Shown: positions 16,724 through 23,145 of the stretch, piece by piece | How the letters are laid out: every line of letters begins with the position of its first letter | Numbering within the stretch: the stretch's first letter is position 1 | Origin: Nitrospirota bacterium | GTDB lineage: Bacteria > Nitrospirota > Thermodesulfovibrionia > Thermodesulfovibrionales > UBA6898 | Direction: 5' to 3' | Assembly: GCA_016217675.1 (NCBI GenBank) | Contig: JACRHC010000135.1 | Coordinates: 1 to 35,024 of the forward strand | Length of the DNA stretch: 35,024 nucleotides | The notes under the pieces: generated by a model | What the model was told of the DNA's origin: nothing | Database searches by the model: none | Seen by the model: only the letters and a program-made list of their open reading frames with translations | Translations under genes and position numbers: made by a program

Positions 16724-16932
16724 TATAATCTTTTCACGAACCTGCCAATATCAACACAAGGTGCAGGACGCTTCGGGGCTTTAATCTCAACGGGGGACAA
16801 CAGATGATACCGATAGGCACGAATCTTCAGCGCAATAAATTCCCGATAGCAACTCTCGCACTGATCGGTGTAAAATTAAAGAAAATGCAGAAATGGGCAT
16901 GCTGTCTCTCCCCTTGCAAAATTCTGCGATGA
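16724..16932 (+). pseudogene. Rhomboid-family membrane protease, N-terminal remnant
   Basis: From the ATG at 16804 the first 23 residues read MIPIGTNLQRNK then FPIATLALIGV, the characteristic start of bacterial rhomboid proteases (MIPL-x-D-N...FP-VT-x-x-LI). Family homology then stops abruptly at KLKKMQKW and the frame ends at 16932. No transmembrane core and no GxSG or catalytic His segment follow. A TATAAT (16724-16729) upstream may be what is left of its promoter. It looks like the 5' end of a gene whose body was deleted or replaced. Confidence 0.6.
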
Positions 16933-16969
16933 ATGTGGCGCTCAAGTCATTGATAGAAAATACAATTAA
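16883..16969 (+). pseudogene. Zinc-ribbon C-terminal remnant
   Basis: In a different frame from the rhomboid start, 28 codons read KCRNGHAVSPLAKFCDECGA and on to a TAA at 16967-16969. The C-x-N-GH...FC-x2-CG pattern is a typical small zinc ribbon of the double-zinc-ribbon/zinc_ribbon_2 type. Stop codons lie immediately upstream in this frame and there is no start, so it is a fragment of a lost gene joined to the rhomboid fragment. Confidence 0.45.
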
Positions 16970-17332
16970 AACATTAAATATTTCAATCAAGGCGACGGGA
17001 AATGACGCTGGTTTGATTTTACCACAGGTCTGCGGCCGGGTCGGCGGCTGATTGTCGCTAAATGACAAATGAATAATAAGACACAAAATTATATCAGAAT
17101 CTTTTTCATGTACTTCGCGTACTTTCCGGCAGAGAAGTATACGAGATTCTGAAAACTGTTCAGCATCACAATTACTGTTCCCGTCCCTGACCATCACGAA
17201 ATCAGAATCGACGCCATGTAATCCATTATTCGTCTGTCCGCAGATGTTTTTGCGTTCGATTGCCGTTGATTAGCATCTTTAATCAAAAGAAGTGGTAAAA
17301 TGTTCCAAGGATCGTTTATTGCGGGGGAGTGT
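16970..17332. other. Gene-free stretch before hicBA, with a long stem-loop
   Basis: No coding sequence on either strand that I would support; a 136-codon minus-strand frame here has no recognisable content and overlaps the two plus-strand remnants. One structured segment stands out: TCAGAATCT (17094-17102) pairs perfectly with AGATTCTGA (17144-17152), and inside it TACTTC (17111-17116) pairs with GAAGTA (17134-17139). This could be a remnant or an RNA structure. The rest holds nothing I recognise. Confidence 0.5.
17266..17286. promoter_or_regulatory. Possible operator upstream of hicBA
   Basis: TTGATT and AATCAA form an inverted repeat with a 9-base spacer, 47 bases before the hicB start and just before a TAAAAT (17296-17301) that could be a -10. 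Toxin-antitoxin operons are normally autorepressed at such sites; here that is inference only. Confidence 0.3.
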
Positions 17333-17587
17333 ATGAATTTAAGCATTGAGTATGAGCAGGAAGTAGATGGACGCTGGATAGCAGAGGTCCCTGAGTTGCC
17401 GGGAGTTCTTGTTTATGGGACTACTGCTGATGAGGCTATGTCTAAAGCCGAAGTCCTGGCATTGCGCGTCTTGGCTGAACGTCTCGAAACCGGCGAAAAC
17501 CGACCGGTCTCTATCAGTATTTCATTTGCCACTGCGGCATGTGCCAGTGGCCATCAACCAAAGCCAATAGGGTTTTGGCTGCACTGA
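17333..17587 (+). CDS. hicB: HicB-family antitoxin
   Basis: 84 residues from the ATG at 17333, which has GGGGGAG upstream. The sequence LSIEYEQEVDGRWIAEVPELPGVLVYG then TADEAM.KAEVLALRVLAERLE is the partial RNase H-like HicB fold that binds and neutralises HicA. It lacks a DNA-binding tail. The last 16 codons overlap hicA in another frame and do not look like HicB, so the overlap may only be a stop-codon run-on. Gene order antitoxin-toxin is the common one for this subfamily. Confidence 0.85.
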   Translation: MNLSIEYEQEVDGRWIAEVPELPGVLVYGTTADEAMSKAEVLALRVLAERLETGENRPVSISISFATAACASGHQPKPIGFWLH

Positions 17588-17751
17588 TCAAGATTGGATG
17601 GTCGATCAAACGTCAATCCGGCTCACATCGAACGCTATCGCGCCCAGCCCGGCAGGATGTAGTTTTTGCATTCCATGATGGAGAAGAGATTGGCCCAAGA
17701 ATGCTTGCTCGTATCGCAAAGCACACGGGGCTCACACCTGATGACCTGTAA
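17539..17751 (+). CDS. hicA: HicA-family mRNA interferase toxin
   Basis: 70 residues. The motif KIGWSIKRQSGSHRTLSRP contains the catalytic His (H30) of the double-stranded-RNA-binding-like HicA fold; the C-terminus GPRMLARIAKHTGLTPDDL is typical. It cleaves mRNA when free of HicB. It begins 49 bases inside hicB. The pair appears intact. Such modules are frequent passengers of integron cassettes and genomic islands. Confidence 0.87.
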   Translation: MCQWPSTKANRVLAALIKIGWSIKRQSGSHRTLSRPARQDVVFAFHDGEEIGPRMLARIAKHTGLTPDDL

Positions 17752-17912
17752 GCTTTTCAATAAAGGGGACATAGAGGCAGCCCTCAAAATTTCAAGAAAA
17801 TTTCTTTTCAAGCTCCTCCTGATGTGATATGATCGGCCAATGGATCAGGAAAATACCTCGGGTATAGTAATTGTCAGACTTTATAGGAATTAAAAAACGA
17901 AGGAGGTTGACA

Positions 17913-18440
17913 ATGAATAACTCTACATGGACGCTCTTCTGTCTTGCGCTCACGGCCGTGATCTTTGTCTCTGGATGCTCAAAGCCATCCAACACGGTTA
18001 TTGAAGTGAAACACTACCCTATTGAAAATCTGGAAGGTTTAATTACAAGGACGGATGTCGTTATCGATAAGGCGATTACCAGTGACGGCAATGGTTCTTT
18101 ACGCATTACGGTTAATGAACCAACTACGCTACGACTATACGAAACAGGAGACGTTGATATAGAGAATGCACGGCTAACCTACCAGGCCAAAGTTCGCACA
18201 GAAGGTATCGAGGGGAAGGTGTATTTGGAAATGTGGTGTCAATTCACAGGAAAAGGAGAATTCTTCTCGCGAGATCTATCCTCCCCACTCAGCGGAACCA
18301 CAGATTGGTCTACTGAGGAGACACCATTCTTTTTGAAGAAAGGTGAAAACCCGGACAATGTAAAGCTAAACTTAGTCATCGAGGGTAAAGGCACAGTTTG
18401 GATTGACGATATTTACCTTTTCAAAGGTTCATTAAAATAA
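17913..18440 (+). CDS. Lipoprotein of unknown function
   Basis: 175 residues from the ATG at 17913, preceded by AAGGAGG. Signal peptide with lipobox V-S-G-C and lipidated C22; Ser at +2 suggests outer-membrane sorting. The mature part is predicted beta-rich, ending in VIEGKGTVWIDDIYLFKG, a pattern seen at the end of carbohydrate-binding-module-like jelly-roll domains (GTVWIDDI). I do not recognise a named family. It stands alone between two unrelated genes, as a cassette would; a degenerate attC-like sequence starts two bases after its stop. Confidence 0.75.
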   Translation: MNNSTWTLFCLALTAVIFVSGCSKPSNTVIEVKHYPIENLEGLITRTDVVIDKAITSDGNGSLRITVNEPTTLRLYETGDVDIENARLTYQAKVRTEGIEGKVYLEMWCQFTGKGEFFSRDLSSPLSGTTDWSTEETPFFLKKGENPDNVKLNLVIEGKGTVWIDDIYLFKGSLK

Positions 18441-18442
18441 AT

Positions 18443-18481
18443 GTCTAACGGCTCGAACCGACAGGGGATTAACTGTTAGGA
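18443..18481 (+). repeat. Degenerate attC-like inverted repeat after the lipoprotein gene
   Basis: GTCTAAC (18443-18449) fits the attC R'' box RYYYAAC and GTTAGGA (18475-18481) fits GTTRRRY except for the last base. CTAACGG pairs with CTGTTAG (one G-T). The total of 39 bases is below the usual attC length and inner L boxes are poor. Confidence 0.25.
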
Positions 18482-18560
18482 GTAATAACCGTTTTTCGTT
18501 TCCAGTCCCGTCGTCTGTGGCGGGTCGGCTTAGGACCAGCGTCATGACGATTGAAACACC

Positions 18561-19100
18561 ATGCAGATACACACACAAGCGCCCATACTTGATGGCATCC
18601 TTGAAAGCTGGCGAGTTCCCCTTGGCAAGGACTTCGCTGCCTATAACAATCACTGCTATCGCGTCCTGAATTTCAGCCTCGCGTTCTGCGGAGAAAGCGC
18701 AGAGGCCATGAGCAAGATTTCGATCGCAGCAGCATTCCATGACCTGGGAATCTGGGCAAACAATACCTATGATTACCTCGAACCCTCAAAACAACTTTGC
18801 CGGGAGTTCCTTGTCAAAACAGATCAAAGTCAGTGGAGCGAGGAAATCGAAACCATGATTGAACTTCACCACAAGCTCAGAAAATATAAAGCCAATCCGG
18901 GGTGGTTGGTGGAACCTTTTCGAAAAGCGGACTGGATCGATGTATCGGGGGGGAGGCTGAAGTTTGATCTGCCTTCTACCTTTGTGGCGGAGACTCTGGC
19001 AATGTTCCCGAACGCAGGGTTTCATAAACGACTTGTAGCCTTAACCATGCAGCGGGTTAAAACCCATCCCTTCAGCCCATTGCCGATGATGAGACTATAG
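18561..19100 (+). CDS. HD-domain protein (putative metal-dependent phosphohydrolase)
   Basis: 179 residues. The HD superfamily residues are visible: H31 (NNHCYRV), H60-D61 (AAAFHDLGIWA), a His pair in IELHHKL, and a late Asp in RKADWIDV. Proteins of this fold hydrolyse phosphoesters, often of nucleotides; the substrate here is unknown. The start at 18561 has no clear ribosome site. It is not obviously linked to its neighbours. About 14 bases separate its stop from the next ORF. Confidence 0.75.
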   Translation: MQIHTQAPILDGILESWRVPLGKDFAAYNNHCYRVLNFSLAFCGESAEAMSKISIAAAFHDLGIWANNTYDYLEPSKQLCREFLVKTDQSQWSEEIETMIELHHKLRKYKANPGWLVEPFRKADWIDVSGGRLKFDLPSTFVAETLAMFPNAGFHKRLVALTMQRVKTHPFSPLPMMRL

Positions 19101-19114
19101 GGGCATAGAGCCGA

Positions 19115-19491
19115 ATGAACAGAGCAGTCATTATTGTCGCTGTAATTGTTTCCATCTATCTTTGCGCCAGCCCTGTGTCTGCCACCGAGACGCTCCCTTG
19201 CATGGCCGGGGACCTTTACGTGATGATGCATATCGGTCGGGGAGCTGAACGCCTGGGCGACCTGCAGCTTATTATTAATGAACAGACTCGCTTTACGTAT
19301 CTGCCGTCTGACTTCTCTTCGCTGACGTTCGCCTGGCCTTCCGGGAAGAAACCGTATCAGGGCGACAAAATCATTGCGAATCGTCCCTGCACCTTCCTGC
19401 GCTGACCATGAAGGTGCAGGGACGATTCGGAATACTGCAATTCAAGGGCAAGCGCTACAAGGTGGATTGCGATTGGAGATGGGACGAGTGA
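19115..19491 (+). pseudogene. Small exported protein, interrupted by a perfect palindrome
   Basis: The first frame (19115-19405) has a clear signal peptide, MNRAVIIVAVIVSIYLCASPVSA, then TETLPCMAGDLYVMMHIGRG and further residues to a TGA at 19403-19405. A second frame (19408-19491) then reads MKVQGRFGILQFKGKRYKVD and ends in DWRWDE, which looks like the natural C-terminus of the same small protein. The break falls exactly in the loop of a 20-bp perfect inverted repeat (19377-19429). The simplest reading is that a palindrome-forming event disrupted one gene. The alternative is two tiny overlapping genes. No family name known to me. Confidence 0.5.
19377..19429. repeat. Perfect 20-bp inverted repeat, 13-base loop
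   Basis: Left arm CGAATCGTCCCTGCACCTTC (19377-19396) and right arm GAAGGTGCAGGGACGATTCG (19410-19429) are exact reverse complements. No T run follows, so it is not a typical terminator, and it lies inside coding sequence. Confidence 0.95.
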
Positions 19492-19572
19492 ACGAAGGGC
19501 CAGGCACCGCACGAAACCGACCGCTTTGCTACGGTTCAACTGCCACATAAGCCCAAAAATAATTATCAACCC

Positions 19573-19600
19573 TTGACAGCATCATGATACCGAATATAGT
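19573..19600 (+). promoter_or_regulatory. Promoter of the PIN/RHH toxin-antitoxin pair, leaderless type
   Basis: TTGACA (19573-19578), 16-base spacer, TATAGT (19595-19600). Expected start of transcription about 19607, next to the ATG at 19609; no ribosome site. Confidence 0.6.
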
Positions 19601-19608
19601 ATTAGAAT

Positions 19609-20034
19609 ATGACGAGGAAGAAATTCAGAATTATTCTTGATACGAATGTTTTATATGCAGGGCTTTATTCATCGCAAGGGGCTTCTTATAAGATATTGGA
19701 AGCAATAGAAGAAGGCAAACTTCAAACAGTTTTATCAATTACGCTGCTTTTCGAGTATGAAGACATCCTGAAAAGAAATCAAACGACTTTAGGCTTGTCG
19801 AACCATGACATCGAAAATATATTGGATTATTTCTGTTTGCAGAGCGAACATCAAAAAATATATTTTTTATGGCGTCCGTATCTCCCTGACCCTAAAGATG
19901 ACCATTTGCTGGAATTAGCCGTTGCCTCCGGAGTAAAACTTATCACAACCTTCAATACAAAAGACTTTAGAGGCGTGGAACGATTTAATATAAAAACGAT
20001 AACTCTCAAAAAACTGCTGGAGGAATTATTATGA
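19609..20034 (+). CDS. PIN-domain toxin (COG1569/PIN_3 type)
   Basis: 141 residues. PIN nuclease features: D11 in IILDTNVLYAG, E49 in LLFEYEDIL, D98 in LPDPKDDHLLELA, and the final LITTFNTKDF. These acidic residues bind the metal of a VapC-like ribonuclease. The following gene, overlapping by 4 bases (ATGA), encodes its probable antitoxin, so toxin comes first, the reverse of vapBC. Base composition is visibly more AT-rich than the flagellar and housekeeping genes, consistent with transfer. Confidence 0.85.
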   Translation: MTRKKFRIILDTNVLYAGLYSSQGASYKILEAIEEGKLQTVLSITLLFEYEDILKRNQTTLGLSNHDIENILDYFCLQSEHQKIYFLWRPYLPDPKDDHLLELAVASGVKLITTFNTKDFRGVERFNIKTITLKKLLEELL

Positions 20035-20267
20035 GTGCTTTAAGTTTGCGTTTGCCGGAATCAATACATCGTCATATCAGGGATATAGCGAAAAAAGAAG
20101 GGGTATCCATCAATCAGTTTATTTCTTCTGCTGTATCTGAAAAAATCTCTGCCCTTATGACAGAAGACTATTTAAAAGAAAGGGCAAAGAGAGCAAAGGG
20201 AGGGGACTTCAGAAAGATATTGGCTAAAGTCCCAAGCCGTAAACCTGTTATAGGCGATGAACTGTAA
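20031..20267 (+). CDS. Ribbon-helix-helix antitoxin partner of the PIN toxin
   Basis: 78 residues. The N-terminal SLRLPESIHRHIRDIAKKEG followed by VSINQFISSAVSEKI is a typical ribbon-helix-helix/Arc-like DNA-binding domain; the basic tail (YLKERAKRAKGGDFRKILAKV) would wrap the toxin. It likely represses the operon and neutralises the PIN nuclease. Start ATG overlaps the toxin stop. Confidence 0.82.
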   Translation: MSALSLRLPESIHRHIRDIAKKEGVSINQFISSAVSEKISALMTEDYLKERAKRAKGGDFRKILAKVPSRKPVIGDEL

Positions 20268-20340
20268 AAAGTGGCTAATGTCCCGTTTTGTGACTCACAA
20301 CCCATGGTCCGATGACATATTTTTCATCCGGAAATCGCAC

Positions 20341-20466
20341 GCGCTGATATTTCAGGGATATAGGGCAGATGTTTCGGAAATAGCCATAGTCTTGAGGGGA
20401 ATCTTCTGATTCATTATCGCCATTCTATGCGCAGCGTCGACCGGCGGCATGGGAAGAGTGCTCTCA
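20341..20466 (+). pseudogene. Decayed, internally deleted second copy of flgE
   Basis: 20345-20390 aligns with flgE 15605-15650 (both contain TATAGGGCAGATG; clearly diverged in other bases). About 20398-20429 aligns loosely with flgE 16326-16360. The last 37 bases, 20430-20466, are identical to flgE 16361-16397 (CGCAGCGTCGACCGGCGGCA...GCTCTCA). Around 670 bases of flgE between the two segments are missing. Same orientation as the intact gene 4 kb upstream. The copy ends on the base next to the stop codon (CTA on plus, 20467-20469) of the minus-strand gene. Confidence 0.85.
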
Positions 20467-23115
20467 CTATCGGATATCCCCGAGACAACTTCTCTTTCGT
20501 ACGAAATTGATCTCGTCTGCTTCCGTATGCAGTCTTCCGGCGAGCTTTTCATTCTGAAGTTCGTCAAGGATCTTTGAGTAGATCGGCCCTTGAGGCAGCC
20601 CCAGCTTTTTAAGGTCATCCCCTTTGAGAATTGGTCGAACCTTGCGGAGTTCGACCAGGAAATGGGAAATGTCCTTTTTCTTCGCTGCGTCTCTTGTGGA
20701 AGACATGGAGAAGAGGATTATTTCCAGTTCCCTTTCAGAAAGAAGGTGGTAGAGACTGACAGGATCTTTTGAGGGCAGGCCGGCGAGAATCTCCTGTTGC
20801 TGTCTCATACCCTCAAGAATAATCTTCCTGGCCCTTAACGGCGTTGAAAGACGCGCAAGTGCTTCCGTGCGATCACGATCATCGAGATGCGACAGCAGTG
20901 TCATGAGATAGAGCAGTCCTCTTTCGATTTTTTCGTCGAGATAAAGGAGGTTGTACCAGGCAAGGGTCTCGGCCGTGGCTTCGAGGTCACCCTCGAGCTG
21001 CTTGTCAAAGGTAATATTTGCATGGATTACTTTCAGCAGACCATAATCGGAAAGTCTCTTCAGGGTAAGCACGGGATTTGTTTCATTAAAAGACAGCAGA
21101 AGCTCTTCATACAGGCGTGTCCCTGAGAGTTTGGCAAAAAGATTCATCTCAATAGTTGATTTCATCAGGAAGGCGGTGTGTTTGCTCAGCCTGAACCCGA
21201 ACCGTTCAGAGAAGCGTATGGCACGGAATGCGCGGGTAGGATCTTCAACAAAGCTGAGATTGTGAAGGACACGAATGGTTTTTTCTTTCAGATCGCGCTG
21301 ACCGCCGAAGAAATCGATGAGAAGGCCAAAATCGCCGGGATTAAGCCTGACGGCAAGGGTGTTGATCGTGAAGTCCCTGCGGTACAGGTCCTTCTTGATC
21401 GAAGATGTCTCGACCTTTGGAAGGGCTGCCGGTGATTCGTAATATTCTGTCCGTGCTGTAGCGACATCAATACGCAAGGTGCCCAGTTTGACCTGGGCTG
21501 TGCCGAACTTATGATGAGGCTTGACCCTTGCCCTGATCTGCCCTGCCAGGATATTGGCAAAGCGGATGCCGTCGCCTTCAATAACAAGATCAATATCAAG
21601 ATTTGCCTTGCCCAGCAGGAGGTCCCTTACAGATCCGCCGACGAGGTATGCGCTGAAGCCCAACCCTTCGGCAATCGTGCCGGAGAGCTTCAGAATGCTG
21701 AATACCTCAGAGGGGAACCTGTCTCTGAGCCAGGAGGACAGATTACGGCTCGAAAAATGGATGTCAGCTGTTTCTTCTTTATCAATGCGGCGTTTTTTCA
21801 GAAATTCCTCGTAAAGCACCCTGAGCAGGTCTGTCCTTGTAATAGCGCCGGTGATCCTCTTCCCCTCCAGCACCGGCATGAACTTCTGGTTGTGCTCTAT
21901 CATCATGGTCTCGATGTCCCGGATAGGGGTGTCTGCTGTTACGGTGAGTTTTTCAGTGGAACAGAAATCAGCAATACGGTTTTTCTTGAACCCGTGAAAA
22001 ATGGCTTTTTCGACAGTCTCACGTGATATGAGGCCGGCATACTCACCCTCATGTATGACCGGCAGCACATTGACCCCAAATTTGGTCATCATGTCTTCTG
22101 CCTCCCTGATCGCGCTGTCCCAGGGGATTGAGATGACCGGACTTGTCATTATGTCGGCGGCGGTCTTGCCCGGTTTTATATGTTCCGGGATCCTCCTGAT
22201 CATCTGTTCCTCGACCATCTCCAGAGAATCGCCCCTGATGGTGGCAGAGGCTGCTGCATGATGGCCGCCGCCGCCAAATTCTTTTAGGAGGGCGGCCACA
22301 TCCAGTTCTTTGACCCTGCTGCGACCGACAAGGATAATCCTTCCCTGCATGGCCAATATCAGAACAACGGCATCGATGTCCTCCAGGTCCATGAGCTTAT
22401 GAGCCAGAAGGGCTGCATCTCCGAAGTAGGAATCACGCGATGCCTTTGCGATCGTGACTCGTATCCCTCTGACGACCAGTTCCCGTGAGGCCTGCAGAAG
22501 TTCATTGAGAATCTCCAGTTCTTCTTTGCCCAATTCGGTTTTGACGTATTCCGAGACGATGTTGAGGATAGCGCCCCGTCTCAGGAGATAGGATACTGCT
22601 GTCAGGTCACGTTCGGTAGTGGAAGGGAAGAGAAGACATCCTGTTTCTTCATAGATGCCCAGGGCGAGGATTGTTGCCTCCATGGGGTCAGGGTGAAGCC
22701 CCTTTTCCTTTAGCAGCTCGGTAAAGATCGTTGCCGTTGCCCCCACGGTTTCTATGTGTTCGACATCCCCGCGGATGTCTCCGTCTTCAATGGGGTGATG
22801 GTCAAAGATAACCACCCGGACATCCTTGCCCTTTGCAGCCTCAGAGAATATGCCGATCCTGTCCGGTTGTTTGGTATCGACAATGATAAGCCTCCTGATC
22901 TCGGAAGGTTCAATATCCCTGAGCTTCCTGATCTCTGCAGGGCGGAAGACCTCAATGAAGTCACGGACCTTGCGTTCCTGTGACCCCGGGAAGGCAAGGA
23001 AGGCATCAGGATAGAGCTTCTTTGCAGCGATCATGGAGGCCAGGGAATCAAAGTCAGCATTGAGGTGAGAGGTGATAATATCCACGGGTTTGCCTAAAGC
23101 ACCTGCTCCCGGCAC
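20467..23115 (-). CDS. DHH phosphoesterase-CBS-tRNA nucleotidyltransferase fusion
   Basis: 882 residues. N-terminal DHH/DHHA1 phosphoesterase domain: ADFDS (20-24), FDHHP (104-108), GGGGHHAAAS (281-290). Two CBS repeats at about 317-440 (adenylate-sensing type). Then a class II polymerase head: LVGGSVRD (491-498) and DIDLVIEGD (507-515), followed by the RNA-binding domain RRDFTINTLA. This composite is known in several phyla as an A- or CC-adding tRNA nucleotidyltransferase with an Nrn/RecJ-like front end, acting on tRNA 3' ends. The frame starts at a GTG at 23115; a second GTG at 23085 (then DIITSHLNADFD) is equally likely since neither has a good ribosome site. Its stop abuts the flgE remnant. 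It follows the diguanylate cyclase gene by about 30 bases. Confidence 0.9.
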   Translation of the reverse strand: MPGAGALGKPVDIITSHLNADFDSLASMIAAKKLYPDAFLAFPGSQERKVRDFIEVFRPAEIRKLRDIEPSEIRRLIIVDTKQPDRIGIFSEAAKGKDVRVVIFDHHPIEDGDIRGDVEHIETVGATATIFTELLKEKGLHPDPMEATILALGIYEETGCLLFPSTTERDLTAVSYLLRRGAILNIVSEYVKTELGKEELEILNELLQASRELVVRGIRVTIAKASRDSYFGDAALLAHKLMDLEDIDAVVLILAMQGRIILVGRSRVKELDVAALLKEFGGGGHHAAASATIRGDSLEMVEEQMIRRIPEHIKPGKTAADIMTSPVISIPWDSAIREAEDMMTKFGVNVLPVIHEGEYAGLISRETVEKAIFHGFKKNRIADFCSTEKLTVTADTPIRDIETMMIEHNQKFMPVLEGKRITGAITRTDLLRVLYEEFLKKRRIDKEETADIHFSSRNLSSWLRDRFPSEVFSILKLSGTIAEGLGFSAYLVGGSVRDLLLGKANLDIDLVIEGDGIRFANILAGQIRARVKPHHKFGTAQVKLGTLRIDVATARTEYYESPAALPKVETSSIKKDLYRRDFTINTLAVRLNPGDFGLLIDFFGGQRDLKEKTIRVLHNLSFVEDPTRAFRAIRFSERFGFRLSKHTAFLMKSTIEMNLFAKLSGTRLYEELLLSFNETNPVLTLKRLSDYGLLKVIHANITFDKQLEGDLEATAETLAWYNLLYLDEKIERGLLYLMTLLSHLDDRDRTEALARLSTPLRARKIILEGMRQQQEILAGLPSKDPVSLYHLLSERELEIILFSMSSTRDAAKKKDISHFLVELRKVRPILKGDDLKKLGLPQGPIYSKILDELQNEKLAGRLHTEADEINFVRKRSCLGDIR

Positions 23116-23145
23116 CGCAAGCGCCGACGGGCAGGCAATGCTGTA

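Noticed and set aside
16787..17197. 136-codon frame on the minus strand
   Set aside because: No recognisable motif, overlaps rhomboid and zinc-ribbon remnants on the other strand, no ribosome site.
18480..18560. Short match to Vibrio attC-like sequence (GTTTCCAGTCCC)
   Set aside because: A twelve-base resemblance from memory without the flanking box structure; not enough to call a site.
20288..20300. Palindrome TTGTGACTCACAA after the RHH antitoxin gene
   Set aside because: Resembles a CRP-half-site pair but spacing is too short and no promoter lies next to it; likely chance.
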